From Clostridium algoriphilum (GTDB lineage: Bacteria; Bacillota; Clostridia; Clostridiales; Clostridiaceae): DNA of 64,000 nt. The position numbers were made by a program, and so were the translations under genes. How positions within the stretch are numbered: position 1 is the first letter of the stretch; every line of letters begins with the position of its first letter. The stretch lies in contig NZ_JAIZZK010000017.1 of NCBI RefSeq assembly GCF_020443705.1, positions 26,045-90,044 on the forward strand, given 5' to 3'. Positions 53,004 through 62,257 of this stretch are shown in pieces. Under the pieces are notes generated by a model. It made no database searches. It saw only the letters and a list, made by a program, of their open reading frames with translations, and was not told the DNA's origin.

Positions 53004-53891
53004 TTACATATCTAAAATTTCTAGACCATTTTCATCGATTTCTAAATTCAATGTTTCCCAATTTCCGGATAAGCCTTGTAGGAATTCTTTAAGTTTTTTC
53101 TCAGTGCTATTATCATCCTTTTTTAGCATCACCATAATTGTCGGTCCAGCTCCACTAAGAAATACTCCTAGAGCTTTTGTGTCTTCAACAAAACTTGTAA
53201 TCTCAGAGTAATTTTCGATTAAACCCATTCTATAAGGTTGGTGAAGCTTATCCATGCAAGCAAGCTTCACCCCTTTATAATCACCATTAACAAGTGCTAC
53301 AATGAGCATAGAAACCCTACCTACATTAAAAACTGCATCCTTTAAGGGTACTTTTTCTGGAAGCACTGCCCTTGAATCCTCAGTTGCTAGCTGTAATTTT
53401 GGTATTAACACGCAAAACTTTACACCCTCACTTATTGGTATTTTATTATAATAAGTAGCTCCCTCATTTATAATTGAAACAGTCATTCCACCAACAAGTG
53501 CAGGAGTAACATTATCCGAATGCCCTTCAATTTCACATGCATATTTTAGAACCTCTTGTTTTGTTAAAGCATCTCCACAAAGCCTATTAGCAGCTGTTAT
53601 CCCTGCTAATATACATGTAGCACTACTTCCAAGGCCTCCACTAACTGGTATATCAGTCTTAAATGTTAATCTAACACCTTTTGGATCTTTTTTAAGTTTT
53701 TCAAAAGTTTTTAACATCGAACTATAAACCAAGTTATTACTATTTGCAAATTTTTCATCACAACCTAAAATCTCAAGTCCAGTTTCTATCTCTTCAACTA
53801 TAAATGAATTATAGAGCTTAAAAGCAACTCCAAGAGTGTCTAGTCCAGGTCCCATATTGGCACTTGTAGCAGGCACTTTAATCTTAAACAT
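53004..53891 (-). CDS. thrB: Homoserine kinase
   Basis: This 295-residue GHMP kinase makes O-phospho-L-homoserine for threonine synthesis. It starts IKVPATSANMGPGLDTLGVA and has the ATP loop PVSGGLGSSATCILAG, with the substrate motif EGHSDNVTPALVGG, and late GVFLSGAGPTIMVM. All GHMP motifs are intact. The ATG at 53891 overlaps by eight bases (ATGTTTAA) the stop of a 17-codon stub that looks like the start of thrC. It has no ribosome binding site of its own, so its translation now depends on the stub. Confidence 0.95.
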   Translation of the reverse strand: MFKIKVPATSANMGPGLDTLGVAFKLYNSFIVEEIETGLEILGCDEKFANSNNLVYSSMLKTFEKLKKDPKGVRLTFKTDIPVSGGLGSSATCILAGITAANRLCGDALTKQEVLKYACEIEGHSDNVTPALVGGMTVSIINEGATYYNKIPISEGVKFCVLIPKLQLATEDSRAVLPEKVPLKDAVFNVGRVSMLIVALVNGDYKGVKLACMDKLHQPYRMGLIENYSEITSFVEDTKALGVFLSGAGPTIMVMLKKDDNSTEKKLKEFLQGLSGNWETLNLEIDENGLEILDM

Positions 53892-53937
53892 AACTATTTA
53901 CAACAGTTTCTTTATCTCTTGTACTAACGTAATTCAT
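53884..53937 (-). pseudogene. thrC: thrC 5' stub acting as an upstream reading frame of thrB
   Basis: Behind a strong site (AGGAGG) the ATG at 53937 begins MNYVSTRDKETVVNSYV and then a stop. MNYVSTR is the usual start of clostridial threonine synthase (about 490 residues). The rest of the gene has been deleted so that the remaining reading frame ends inside the thrB start. Alternatively it is a native leader peptide, but the STR motif argues for thrC. Confidence 0.6.
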
Positions 53938-53997
53938 ATAGTAGCCTCCTAATGCGACAATTTTATCAATTATACCATATATATTACAATGTTGCGC

Positions 53998-54111
53998 TTA
54001 AAAATTCAAGTATATCTTGGCCAACCTTAAAGCATCACTTTCACCAGTTATTTCAAAATCAATATACTGCAAAAAGACTTCTAGAATAAGCGCGGACATT
54101 ATTTTATCCAT
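53998..54111 (-). CDS. Doubtful 37-residue reading frame
   Basis: Reads MDKIMSALILEVFLQYIDFE and ends RLAKIYLNF. The frame is open further upstream (FLNTCKV). The amphipathic text looks coding, but there is no good ribosome binding site. It may be a remnant of the threonine operon region (for example the end of a gene upstream of thrC). Confidence 0.25.
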   Translation of the reverse strand: MDKIMSALILEVFLQYIDFEITGESDALRLAKIYLNF

Positions 54112-54181
54112 AACTTTACAAGTGTTCAAAAATGCCTTATTATAAAATTATAATGAAGCTAAAAAGGAGGTTTATATTGAT

Positions 54182-54580
54182 ATGGAATATGATAAATTAG
54201 TTTCTAAAGCTTTAGAAGCAAGAAAAAATTCCTATTCACCTTATTCTAAATTCAAAGTTGGAGCAGCTGTACTTACCGAAGATGGAAAAATTTATACAGG
54301 ATGCAACATAGAAAATGCATCCTATGGTGCAACTAATTGCGCTGAAAGAACGGCCATATTTAAAGCAGTATCTGAAGGTCATAAAACTATTAAAGCAATT
54401 GCTATAGTAGGTGTAGAAAATGGCTATACTTATCCTTGTGGTATTTGTAGACAGGTAATAGCTGAATTTGCATCAGAAGATACTGAAATAATTTTGGGTA
54501 AAAGTGAAAATGATTATTTAGTTAAAACATTAGATGAGATTTTACCAGGGGCTTTCACTAAAAAAGATCTAGAAAAATAA
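54182..54580 (+). CDS. cdd: Cytidine deaminase
   Basis: This 132-residue tetrameric zinc enzyme converts cytidine and deoxycytidine to uridine and deoxyuridine. YSPYSKFKVGAAVL, the zinc motif CAERTAIF with catalytic Glu, and PCGICRQVIAEF with the other two zinc Cys are all present. AAGGAGGTT lies upstream. It starts a same-strand nucleoside-salvage run (cdd, deoC, nupC, pdp), though a terminator follows, so it may be transcribed partly alone. Confidence 0.96.
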   Translation: MEYDKLVSKALEARKNSYSPYSKFKVGAAVLTEDGKIYTGCNIENASYGATNCAERTAIFKAVSEGHKTIKAIAIVGVENGYTYPCGICRQVIAEFASEDTEIILGKSENDYLVKTLDEILPGAFTKKDLEK

Positions 54581-54636
54581 TAAAAAATGTAATGCAATTC
54601 TACAACAGATAAAATATATATAAACTCGGTCTTATG

Positions 54637-54690
54637 AGCATACTTTTACAATTGTTTATAATAAAACAGTTATAAAAGTATGCTTTTAAC
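54637..54690 (+). terminator. cdd terminator
   Basis: AGCATACTTTTA (54637-54648) pairs with TAAAAGTATGCT (54673-54684), with TTTTAAC beyond. Confidence 0.8.
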
Positions 54691-54853
54691 TTGCGTAAAT
54701 TTATTAATCGTATTTATTAATAGTGTAACATCTACGAGTATCTACAAAACACCTTCAATTTACTATTTTGAACATAATCTCATCTTGTCCTTTACAAATT
54801 TAAAGCTAAGTTTTATTATAAAAGTATAATAAAGATAAAAAAGGAGATTTATA

Positions 54854-55495
54854 ATGAATATTGCTACAATTATTGATCATACTGAGCTGAAACCAGATGC
54901 AACAAAAGGACAAATTCTTCAATTAATAAAGGAAGCAAAAGAAAATAAATTTGCCTCTGTTTGTGTAAATTCTAGGTGGGTTAAACAAGCAAGTCAAGAA
55001 TTATTAGGTAGTGGGGTTAATGTATGTGCTGTTATAGGATTTCCTCTTGGTGCAACCACAACTGAAACAAAAGCATTTGAAGCTAGTGATGCCATAAAAA
55101 ACGGTGCCACAGAAGTGGACATGGTTATTAGCATTGGTGAACTAAAGGATAAAAACTACGAATATGTAGAGCAAGATATTAAAGCTGTTGTTGAAGTAGC
55201 AAAAGGAAAATCATTAGTAAAAGTAATTATTGAAACTTGTCTTTTAACAGGAGAAGAAAAAGTAAAAGCTTGCGAACTTGCTAAAAAAGCAGGTGCAGAT
55301 TTTGTAAAAACATCAACAGGATTTTCTAAAGGTGGAGCAACGATCGAAGATGTTAAATTAATGCGTGAAACAGTAGGCAAAGAGATGGGTGTCAAAGCTT
55401 CTGGTGGTATTCATACCAAAGAAGAGGCTACAAAGATGATTGAAGCTGGTGCAACCCGTATTGGAACAAGCTCAGGTATTTCCATCATTTCTTAA
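54854..55495 (+). CDS. deoC: Deoxyribose-phosphate aldolase
   Basis: This 213-residue class I aldolase splits 2-deoxyribose-5-phosphate into glyceraldehyde-3-phosphate and acetaldehyde. [11 protein letters not shown] (substrate Asp), [13 protein letters not shown], the second Lys region [10 protein letters not shown], and [15 protein letters not shown] with the Schiff-base lysine are intact; [12 protein letters not shown] binds phosphate. AAAAGGAG precedes the ATG. A terminator separates it from nupC. Confidence 0.97.
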   Translation: MNIATIIDHTELKPDATKGQILQLIKEAKENKFASVCVNSRWVKQASQELLGSGVNVCAVIGFPLGATTTETKAFEASDAIKNGATEVDMVISIGELKDKNYEYVEQDIKAVVEVAKGKSLVKVIIETCLLTGEEKVKACELAKKAGADFVKTSTGFSKGGATIEDVKLMRETVGKEMGVKASGGIHTKEEATKMIEAGATRIGTSSGISIIS

Positions 55496-55497
55496 AT

Positions 55498-55558
55498 ATT
55501 AATGTATAAATTAATAATAATACTATTTATTGTTAATTTATACATTAATTATTTTTTG
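55498..55558 (+). terminator. deoC terminator
   Basis: A perfect 17-base stem (55498-55514 with 55533-55549) is followed by TATTTTTTG. Confidence 0.88.
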
Positions 55559-55652
55559 TTTTTTTTATTTAAAACATTTTTTACAAAATTTGTTAATGTA
55601 ATTGTTGTATAACATCATTATAAGTTTATACTTATTAAGGGGGAACGTCAAA

Positions 55653-56834
55653 ATGAAATATATTATTGGGATTGTCGGGTTATTTGTTGTCCTAGGACTT
55701 GCATGGATTACTAGTACTCATAAAAAAAAGATAAAATACCGTCCTATCATTATAATGATTATTCTACAATTCATACTTGGTTTTATCTTACTTAACACAG
55801 GAGTTGGTAATTTTTTAGTAGGTGGAATAGCAAATGGCTTTGAGTTATTGCTTAAATGTGCTGGGGAAGGTGTAAATTTTGTATTTGGTGGGTTAGTTAA
55901 TACGGACCAGTCAACATTTTTTATAAATGTTCTTTTACCAATTGTCTTTATTTCTGCTTTAATCGGTATATTGCAACATTGGAATATACTACCGTTTATA
56001 ATAAAATACATTGGTTTAGGCTTAAGTAAAATAAATGGCATGGGTAAACTAGAATCTTATAACGGAGTAGCATCGGCTATTCTTGGTCAATCAGAAGTAT
56101 TTATTTCAGTAAAAAAAGAACTTGGTTTATTACCAGAACATCGCCTTTATACGCTTTGTGCATCAGCTATGTCAACAGTATCTATGTCTATAGTTGGTTC
56201 CTATATGGTTCTTATAAATCCTAGATATGTTGTAACTGCACTTGTTTTAAATTTATTTGGTGGATTTATTATATCTTCACTTATAAATCCATATACCGTA
56301 ACTGACGAGGAAGATATTTTAGTAGTTAAGGGAGAAAAAAAGCAATCATTCTTTGAAGTTCTCGGTGAATATATTATGGACGGATTCAAAGTAGCTATCA
56401 TAGTTGGTGCTATGTTAATCGGATTTGTATCTATAATTGCTATGGTTAATATGATCTTTAAAGGTGTTTTCGGTATTTCTTTTCAAAATTTACTTGGATA
56501 TGTATTTTCACCCTTCGCAGTTTTAATGGGCGTACCTTTGAGTGAAGCAATACCTGCCGCAAGTATAATGGCAACAAAATTAGTATCCAATGAGTTTGTT
56601 GCCATGATTAATTTGACAAGTGGTAATATACATTTAACCGCACGAACAACGGCTATTGTTTCTGTATTTTTAGTATCTTTTGCAAACTTTTCATCTATTG
56701 GGATCATTTCAGGCGCAGTAAAAGGACTCAACGAAAAACAAGGAAATGTTGTTGCTCGGTTTGGTCTAAAACTACTTTTTGGCGCAACATTAGTAAGTAT
56801 ATTAACAGCAACTGTTGTTGGTCTAATTGTATAA
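55653..56834 (+). CDS. nupC: Concentrative nucleoside transporter
   Basis: This is a 393-residue CNT-family permease that brings pyrimidine nucleosides in with protons or sodium. It has about ten hydrophobic segments, GVGNFLVGGIANGFELLLKC, VFISALIGILQHWNILPF, GQSEVFISVKKEL (the nucleoside-binding EVF motif), and FANFSSIGIISGAVKGL. The start is set at the ATG of 55653 behind AAGGGGGAA; a TTG-initiated extension to 55602 has no site. Its place between deoC and pdp fits the pathway. Confidence 0.95.
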   Translation: MKYIIGIVGLFVVLGLAWITSTHKKKIKYRPIIIMIILQFILGFILLNTGVGNFLVGGIANGFELLLKCAGEGVNFVFGGLVNTDQSTFFINVLLPIVFISALIGILQHWNILPFIIKYIGLGLSKINGMGKLESYNGVASAILGQSEVFISVKKELGLLPEHRLYTLCASAMSTVSMSIVGSYMVLINPRYVVTALVLNLFGGFIISSLINPYTVTDEEDILVVKGEKKQSFFEVLGEYIMDGFKVAIIVGAMLIGFVSIIAMVNMIFKGVFGISFQNLLGYVFSPFAVLMGVPLSEAIPAASIMATKLVSNEFVAMINLTSGNIHLTARTTAIVSVFLVSFANFSSIGIISGAVKGLNEKQGNVVARFGLKLLFGATLVSILTATVVGLIV

Positions 56835-56878
56835 TATAGAAAAGATTAAAATAAATAAAATAAAAAGGTGGTAAAAAA

Positions 56879-58180
56879 ATGAGAATGGTAGATATAATTT
56901 CAAAAAAACGTGATGGAAAAGAATTAACAACAGAAGAAATTAACTTTTTTATAGAAGGTTATACTAAAGGTACAATTCCTGATTATCAAGCAAGTTCACT
57001 CGCAATGGCAATTTATTTTCAGGACATGAATGATCGTGAGAGAGCAGATTTGACAATGGCAATGGTTAATTCTGGAGAAACTATTGATTTATCAAAAATT
57101 AAAGGTATAAAAGTAGATAAACACTCAACTGGCGGTGTAGGAGATACAACAACACTTGTATTAGCACCACTTGTTGCTGCTTTAGATATACCTGTAGCTA
57201 AAATGTCTGGACGAGGTCTTGGCCATACTGGTGGAACTATTGATAAGTTAGAGTCCATTAGCGGTTTCCATGTAGAAATTACAAGTGATCAATTTATCCA
57301 ATTAGTTAATCGTGACAAAGTTGCCGTTATTGGTCAAACAGGTAACTTAACTCCTGCAGATAAAAAACTATATGCACTACGTGATGTAACTGGAACTGTG
57401 AATTCAATCCCACTAATTGCTAGTTCTATTATGAGTAAGAAAATTGCAGCTGGTGCTAATGCAATAGTACTAGATGTTAAAACAGGTGCAGGTGCTTTTA
57501 TGAAGACTGATAAAGATGCAGAAAATTTAGCACATGCAATGGTTCAAATTGGAAACAATGTAGGAAGAAAAACTATGGCAATAATTTCTGATATGTCTCA
57601 ACCACTAGGATTTGCAATTGGAAATGCACTTGAGGTAAACGAAGCCATTGATACACTAAAAGGAGAAGGCCCCGAAGACTTGACAGAACTTGTATTAACG
57701 CTCGGAAGTCAGATGGTTGTATTAGCACAAAAGGCAAAAACATTAGAAGACGCAAGGAAAATGCTTCTTGAAGTAATAAAAAATGGTAAAGCTTTAGATA
57801 AATTTAAAGTATTCATTAAAAACCAAGGTGGAGACGCTTCAATTGTGGATAATCCTTGCAAATTACCACAAGCAAAATATAAAATTGATGTTCCAGCCCT
57901 TGCTAGTGGTGTTGTATCCAATATGGTAGCAGATGAGATTGGTATTGCCGCAATGCTACTCGGTGCAGGCAGAGCTACAAAAGATGATAAAATTGATTTA
58001 GCAGTAGGCTTGATGCTGCGCAGAAAAGTTGGTGACATGGTAGAAAAGGGTGAAGCTCTTGTAACTATCTATTCAAATCGTGAAAATGTAGAGGACGTAA
58101 AAGCTAAAATATATGAAAATATTTCTATTAGTGATCATGCAATTAAGCCAATATTAATTCATGAAGTAATTACAGAGTAA
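56879..58180 (+). CDS. pdp: Pyrimidine-nucleoside phosphorylase
   Basis: This 433-residue enzyme splits uridine, thymidine and deoxyuridine with phosphate to the base and (deoxy)ribose-1-phosphate. The signature [34 protein letters not shown] and the C-terminal domain ([20 protein letters not shown]) are complete. GGTGGT lies before the ATG. It is 44 bases after nupC, in the same operon. The product feeds deoC after isomerisation by a mutase that lies elsewhere. Confidence 0.96.
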   Translation: MRMVDIISKKRDGKELTTEEINFFIEGYTKGTIPDYQASSLAMAIYFQDMNDRERADLTMAMVNSGETIDLSKIKGIKVDKHSTGGVGDTTTLVLAPLVAALDIPVAKMSGRGLGHTGGTIDKLESISGFHVEITSDQFIQLVNRDKVAVIGQTGNLTPADKKLYALRDVTGTVNSIPLIASSIMSKKIAAGANAIVLDVKTGAGAFMKTDKDAENLAHAMVQIGNNVGRKTMAIISDMSQPLGFAIGNALEVNEAIDTLKGEGPEDLTELVLTLGSQMVVLAQKAKTLEDARKMLLEVIKNGKALDKFKVFIKNQGGDASIVDNPCKLPQAKYKIDVPALASGVVSNMVADEIGIAAMLLGAGRATKDDKIDLAVGLMLRRKVGDMVEKGEALVTIYSNRENVEDVKAKIYENISISDHAIKPILIHEVITE

Positions 58181-58402
58181 ATATTACTAGTAAGTCTGTA
58201 ATTATTTATTAATAGTACTCTGTTATATAGTAATGGTTTTAGTTTTAGTCCCGGTGATATCGCCTTTCCTAACAATTATGCCATATTGTTTATCGATATA
58301 AAAAATTAATTAAATCAATATAATAAAAAGAATTAAGCTCACATAATTTAAAAACAAAATTCAAACACTACATATATATATATAAACGAGGATGGTGTTT
58401 TA

Positions 58403-58573
58403 ATGGATGAAAAAATAAATAATGTAAAAAGCAGAACTAAGCAAGCTAGACTTATGGGAATAAAAGACCCTAAATACGTTGACTGGGGTAATTATAGCTC
58501 AAAAATTTGCGGAAGCGTTGGTGGAGCCACTGATGAGACTCCTACAAAAGATGATCTTTCAAGTTTTAAATAA
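58403..58573 (+). CDS. Small conserved-looking protein, function unknown
   Basis: This is a 56-residue protein rich in charged residues: VKSRTKQARLMGIKDPKYVD, WGNYSSKICGSVGGATDET. The GSVGG segment recalls SASP-type sequences, but the rest does not, so I do not call it one. GAGGATGG precedes the ATG. It stands alone between pdp and a hairpin. Its composition would suit a small spore or stress protein, which is a guess. Confidence 0.6.
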   Translation: MDEKINNVKSRTKQARLMGIKDPKYVDWGNYSSKICGSVGGATDETPTKDDLSSFK

Positions 58574-58633
58574 AAGTTAGTTAAATAAGATAAGTGAACG
58601 TTGAAATGGAAATGCAACAAGATTTATAGAAAT

Positions 58634-58668
58634 GATTAAACCACTATGAATTACATAGTGGTTTAATC
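58634..58668. terminator. Hairpin between the small protein and the dehydrogenase
   Basis: Perfect 15-base stem (58634-58648 with 58654-58668), loop AATTA. U-runs are weak on both strands. Confidence 0.55.
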
Positions 58669-58782
58669 ACAGTATTGTATGCTATCTAAATTTTATCTTT
58701 ATATATATAAAGATACACTTTCATTAATAACACAAAACCATTGGTCGTTTACACGTTTTATACTTTAAATCTATAATCACTG

Positions 58783-59775
58783 TTAGTTTACTTTATTTTC
58801 ACTACATCCGGTTTTTAAAATATCGTAAACTCCATCTAATCCACCTTCAACTAGAGCTTTAACAGCCGTTTCTGTATAAAATGCAGTGTGTGGTGTAATT
58901 AATACATCCTTACGTCTTGTGAGTTCCTTTAACATCTCATCCTTAATTTCTTTACCCGAAAGATCATTTGTATAGTAATTACCTTCATTCTCATACGTAT
59001 CTAAAGCTGCAGCAGCAACTTTACCACTATTTAGAGCTTCTATTAACGCTTTTGTATCAACAATTGTGCCTCTGGCTGTATTAACAAAAAATACGCCATC
59101 CTTCATCTTATCAAACATAGTTTTATTAAATAAATGAAAATTATCTTTTGTAGCTGGCATATGTAAAGAAATTAAATCTGCTTGTTTAACTACTTCATCA
59201 AGTGTGTCCACATATTCTATACAATCTTTCACTTTATCGCTTGGGTATAAGTCAAATCCTATAACTCTTGCACCAAATGCTTTAAAAATTCTTGCTGCAA
59301 TACATCCAATCCTGCCAGTTCCAACAATTGCAACAGTCATTGATCTTATTTCTTTAGACAAAATATCTTTTGTCCAACGATAATCCTGCCTTTTCATTGC
59401 ATCTGCAATTTGTATAACATGACGTGTAATATTAAGTGATGCCGTTACAGCATATTCAGCAATCGCATTAGGTGAATAAACTGGCACATTTGTAATAGTT
59501 AGTCCATATTTTGTTGCTTTTTTTAAATCGAACATATCGACTCCTGCTGTACGTGATGCTATTTGCGAAATACCCCTAGCATTTAACTCTTTATAAATTC
59601 TTTTATCTACTTCCTTTGTTTGACAAAGGCAAAGTCCATCAAAACCTTTCACTAAATCAATATTTTCTAAAGATAGGGGTTCAAAAACGTTTTTAATTTC
59701 TATTCCACGCTTTTCACCCCACTCGTTAGACATAACACATTCTTCTTCTCTTGCACTATACATAATTATCTTCAT
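58783..59775 (-). CDS. D-2-hydroxyacid dehydrogenase (D-lactate dehydrogenase type)
   Basis: This is a 330-residue NAD-dependent enzyme that interconverts 2-oxo acids and D-2-hydroxy acids, most likely pyruvate and D-lactate. The NAD fold shows VGTGRIGCIAARIFKAFGARV. The catalytic set is Arg in NTARGTIVD, Glu in YENEG and His in TPHTAFYTE, all in place. RTAGVDMFDL and SPNAIAEYAVT match the LdhA/VanH branch. AAAAGGAG precedes the ATG. Single gene. 2-hydroxyisocaproate or other acids cannot be ruled out as substrates. Confidence 0.92.
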   Translation of the reverse strand: MKIIMYSAREEECVMSNEWGEKRGIEIKNVFEPLSLENIDLVKGFDGLCLCQTKEVDKRIYKELNARGISQIASRTAGVDMFDLKKATKYGLTITNVPVYSPNAIAEYAVTASLNITRHVIQIADAMKRQDYRWTKDILSKEIRSMTVAIVGTGRIGCIAARIFKAFGARVIGFDLYPSDKVKDCIEYVDTLDEVVKQADLISLHMPATKDNFHLFNKTMFDKMKDGVFFVNTARGTIVDTKALIEALNSGKVAAAALDTYENEGNYYTNDLSGKEIKDEMLKELTRRKDVLITPHTAFYTETAVKALVEGGLDGVYDILKTGCSENKVN

Positions 59776-60096
59776 TTTTATTTTTCTCCTTTTTAATTAA
59801 GCAGTGTGCACAAATTTAACGTACTCAATTTTTATAATTGCTAATAACTTTATCATAATGTAGTAGTTATTCTACTAACCATAATCTTCTAATATTTATT
59901 CTATCATATCACATCATTTTATAAACAAACAATTAATTTACAAACTTTTAACCTCTTAGATATCACTCTTCACTACCTTTAATATAAATTCGAGACAATA
60001 TTTTATTATGCAATTGCTTATAACAACAACTATTATTTATTATAGTTGTAAATGAGAATCTTCTGAAAGACCTGGTATGATAGCTGGTTAAAATTA
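59776..60096. other. Intergenic region without recognised features
   Basis: 321 bases, AT-rich, holding the D-lactate dehydrogenase promoter and the 3' flank of the DUF2334 gene. An imperfect palindrome around TACAACTATAATAAATAATAG (near 60020-60050, minus strand) is the only structure seen. Confidence 0.4.
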
Positions 60097-61437
60097 CTAC
60101 TTCAAATCCTTAATAGATATAAATTTATAACCATTTTGATTAAACGTCTTGATAATTTGATGAAGTACGGACTTTTCATCATATTTATAAACTGGATATT
60201 TATCTTCATTTTCATAAACTTTTATAAATTCAAATTCAATATTAGGATGATAAAAAAAACTTCCTAAAACATTTTTTGGCAAATTATTTATTTTTCCTAG
60301 CATATTGTTTAAGTCTTCTTTACCGTCCACATAATTAAGTGGCGTAGGAACATATATGGTTTTATTATTACTTCCTTTATACTCACTATTTGGATCATAA
60401 ATGTAATCAAAATATTTCTCCATTATTTTATGTTGAAAATTTGTTGCTTCATAATGTGGTGTTTCGAAGAACGTATATGGCATATCTAAGTCATTAGCAC
60501 ATTTTATAGCTAACTTTAGTCTTTCGTGAATACTTTTTTCATCAGTATTATATTTTTCACTAAATTCAATACCATCTATACTCACCTCATTCTTAATTTG
60601 ATGTGTATAGCCATGAATACCAATAAACCCATTTTTATTAATTAAATAGTCCATAGTAAAGATAAAATCCGCATTATAAATGTTATCAATATTTGATGGG
60701 TCATTATCGATATTTCTAGCTTTATCTATATAACGCGGTATCCATGCAATATGAAAAGGTACTCCACATGAGTAAAGATAATCACCTATCACTCTCAATT
60801 TTTCTAATTGCTGCGCTGTCTTATATCTTTGCGCAGCTGTTATGTCCTCAAACCTTATTAATGCATACTTTGAACTAGACTGATTTTTTACTAAAGGCAC
60901 TATCTTTTCTCTATTCCAAAATAAGTTTATTTTCTTATTTTCTATATTCCATTTAGTTTTCAAATCTAACATTGTAACTAAATCAAAAATAGAAATATAC
61001 ATTTCACCATCGCATTTCATAATATTTTTTTTTAGATTAAATTTATCATTCGGATTACCAACAAACCAATATTTTTTATCCTTACTATTTATAAAGATAT
61101 TTTTATTATTAATACTGATATTTATTACATCATAATTATACACTATCTTACCATTAAGCTTATCGATAAGTTCAGTAAATGGAAGGTATAATCTATTTTT
61201 ATCATTATATATTGATGCTATTAACTTTAGTGACTTCCCCTCAAATATAATATTTATATTATCCTTTGGTGCTTTTAAATCCGGTATATTACTAAACTTA
61301 TTATTAGTTAATAGGGGTTTTTTTTGATTTTCAGATTTTTTATTAGTATCATTAATTTCATTAGTTTTACAACTTGTAGAAATAGCAACAAAAATCATAA
61401 TTATAACAATTATAAAAGATTTTTTTAATTTTACCAT
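60097..61437 (-). CDS. DUF2334 polysaccharide deacetylase-like lipoprotein with copper amine oxidase-type stalk
   Basis: This is a 446-residue surface lipoprotein. The lipobox-like ISTSCK (Cys near residue 23) is followed by a linker. A beta-rich domain comes next, with LYLPFTELIDKLNGKIVYNY and MYISIFDLVTMLDL, resembling copper-amine-oxidase N-like domains that bind wall polymers. From about residue 185 a DUF2334 catalytic domain follows (LIRFEDITAAQ with a metal Asp, HIAWIPRY, FIGIHGYTH, TFFETPHYEAT). Such proteins probably deacetylate or otherwise change cell-surface polysaccharide. The start was set at the ATG of 61437 (AAAGGGTG); the frame opens nine bases earlier at GTG. Confidence 0.78.
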   Translation of the reverse strand: MVKLKKSFIIVIIMIFVAISTSCKTNEINDTNKKSENQKKPLLTNNKFSNIPDLKAPKDNINIIFEGKSLKLIASIYNDKNRLYLPFTELIDKLNGKIVYNYDVINISINNKNIFINSKDKKYWFVGNPNDKFNLKKNIMKCDGEMYISIFDLVTMLDLKTKWNIENKKINLFWNREKIVPLVKNQSSSKYALIRFEDITAAQRYKTAQQLEKLRVIGDYLYSCGVPFHIAWIPRYIDKARNIDNDPSNIDNIYNADFIFTMDYLINKNGFIGIHGYTHQIKNEVSIDGIEFSEKYNTDEKSIHERLKLAIKCANDLDMPYTFFETPHYEATNFQHKIMEKYFDYIYDPNSEYKGSNNKTIYVPTPLNYVDGKEDLNNMLGKINNLPKNVLGSFFYHPNIEFEFIKVYENEDKYPVYKYDEKSVLHQIIKTFNQNGYKFISIKDLK

Positions 61438-61546
61438 TAAAATCACCCTTTTAAAATAAATTTTATTAACTCTACCTTAATTGAATTGGTTAACTATATT
61501 TGTTATATTAGCACCAATAATCTGTTTAGCATTATCAATATAATAG

Positions 61547-61582
61547 AAATAAGTTGCTTTTACTAAAGCAACTTATTTTTTA
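61547..61582. terminator. Terminator upstream of the DUF2334 gene
   Basis: Perfect 14-base stem (61547-61560 with 61565-61578), loop TACT, T-rich on the plus side. It is suited to the 63-residue protein gene on the minus strand and to any plus-strand transcript. Confidence 0.75.
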
Positions 61583-61686
61583 TATAATACATTACATTAA
61601 TAATGTTACAAAATCTAATTTAGTAACTCACTAATATGTTTAAAATCATATCCTTATAGATAATGATTTTTTTGATAAAACCATGT

Positions 61687-61878
61687 TTAAATAAATTTTT
61701 CAGCGCTCTTCCAATGTTTTGAATCTAAATCGTACTTTTTAAAATCTGGTATAGTTCCATTTGTTTCAATTAAAGCTTTTGCTACTTTTTTAAAATCACT
61801 CCTTGTTTCGCATTTAAAGGAATTTGATTCTTCTATTGAGTCCATAGTATCTTCGACTTTTTTTTGGAATTTATTCAT
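61687..61878 (-). CDS. Small hydrophilic protein, function unknown
   Basis: This is a 63-residue, highly charged, helix-rich protein (FQKKVEDTMDSIEESNSFKC, RSDFKKVAKALIETN, SKHWKSAEKFI). AAGGAGGATT lies eight bases before the ATG, a strong start. It has one cysteine. No family recognised; small clostridial stress or spore proteins of this type exist but I cannot assign it. Confidence 0.65.
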   Translation of the reverse strand: MNKFQKKVEDTMDSIEESNSFKCETRSDFKKVAKALIETNGTIPDFKKYDLDSKHWKSAEKFI

Positions 61879-62257
61879 TGTAAATCCTCCTTGTTAGGTT
61901 AGATAATGGCCTTGAATTGTTTACTTCCTTCAGATTTATTTTCTTGTTAATAGAGATTAATTTAATAGACTCTAATGCTTCGATTACTTAGATAGTTTTA
62001 ACTATCTAAAACCTTAATATACTCGCTATAGCAAAAAAGTACTTAATAAAGTTATAAACCATAAATATTCTTACCTGACCGTAAAACATAACCAACAGTG
62101 TAGATATCATTCCAAATATCAACCTACTCCAAATTGATCCAATAATATACAGTGTTTACTAATTATTAGCCATATTAAAATAAATATGGTACAGTGATAT
62201 ATGTATATGTTTTTTACACATACTACATTTGATAAATAAATTTATTTGGAGGAATAT
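61879..62257. other. Divergent intergenic region
   Basis: About 375 AT-rich bases between the small protein and the YhaM-like gene. No riboswitch or repeat recognised. Confidence 0.45.

Noticed and set aside
58403..58573. Calling this small protein an alpha/beta SASP
   Set aside because: It lacks the GPR cleavage motif and the second conserved SASP block.
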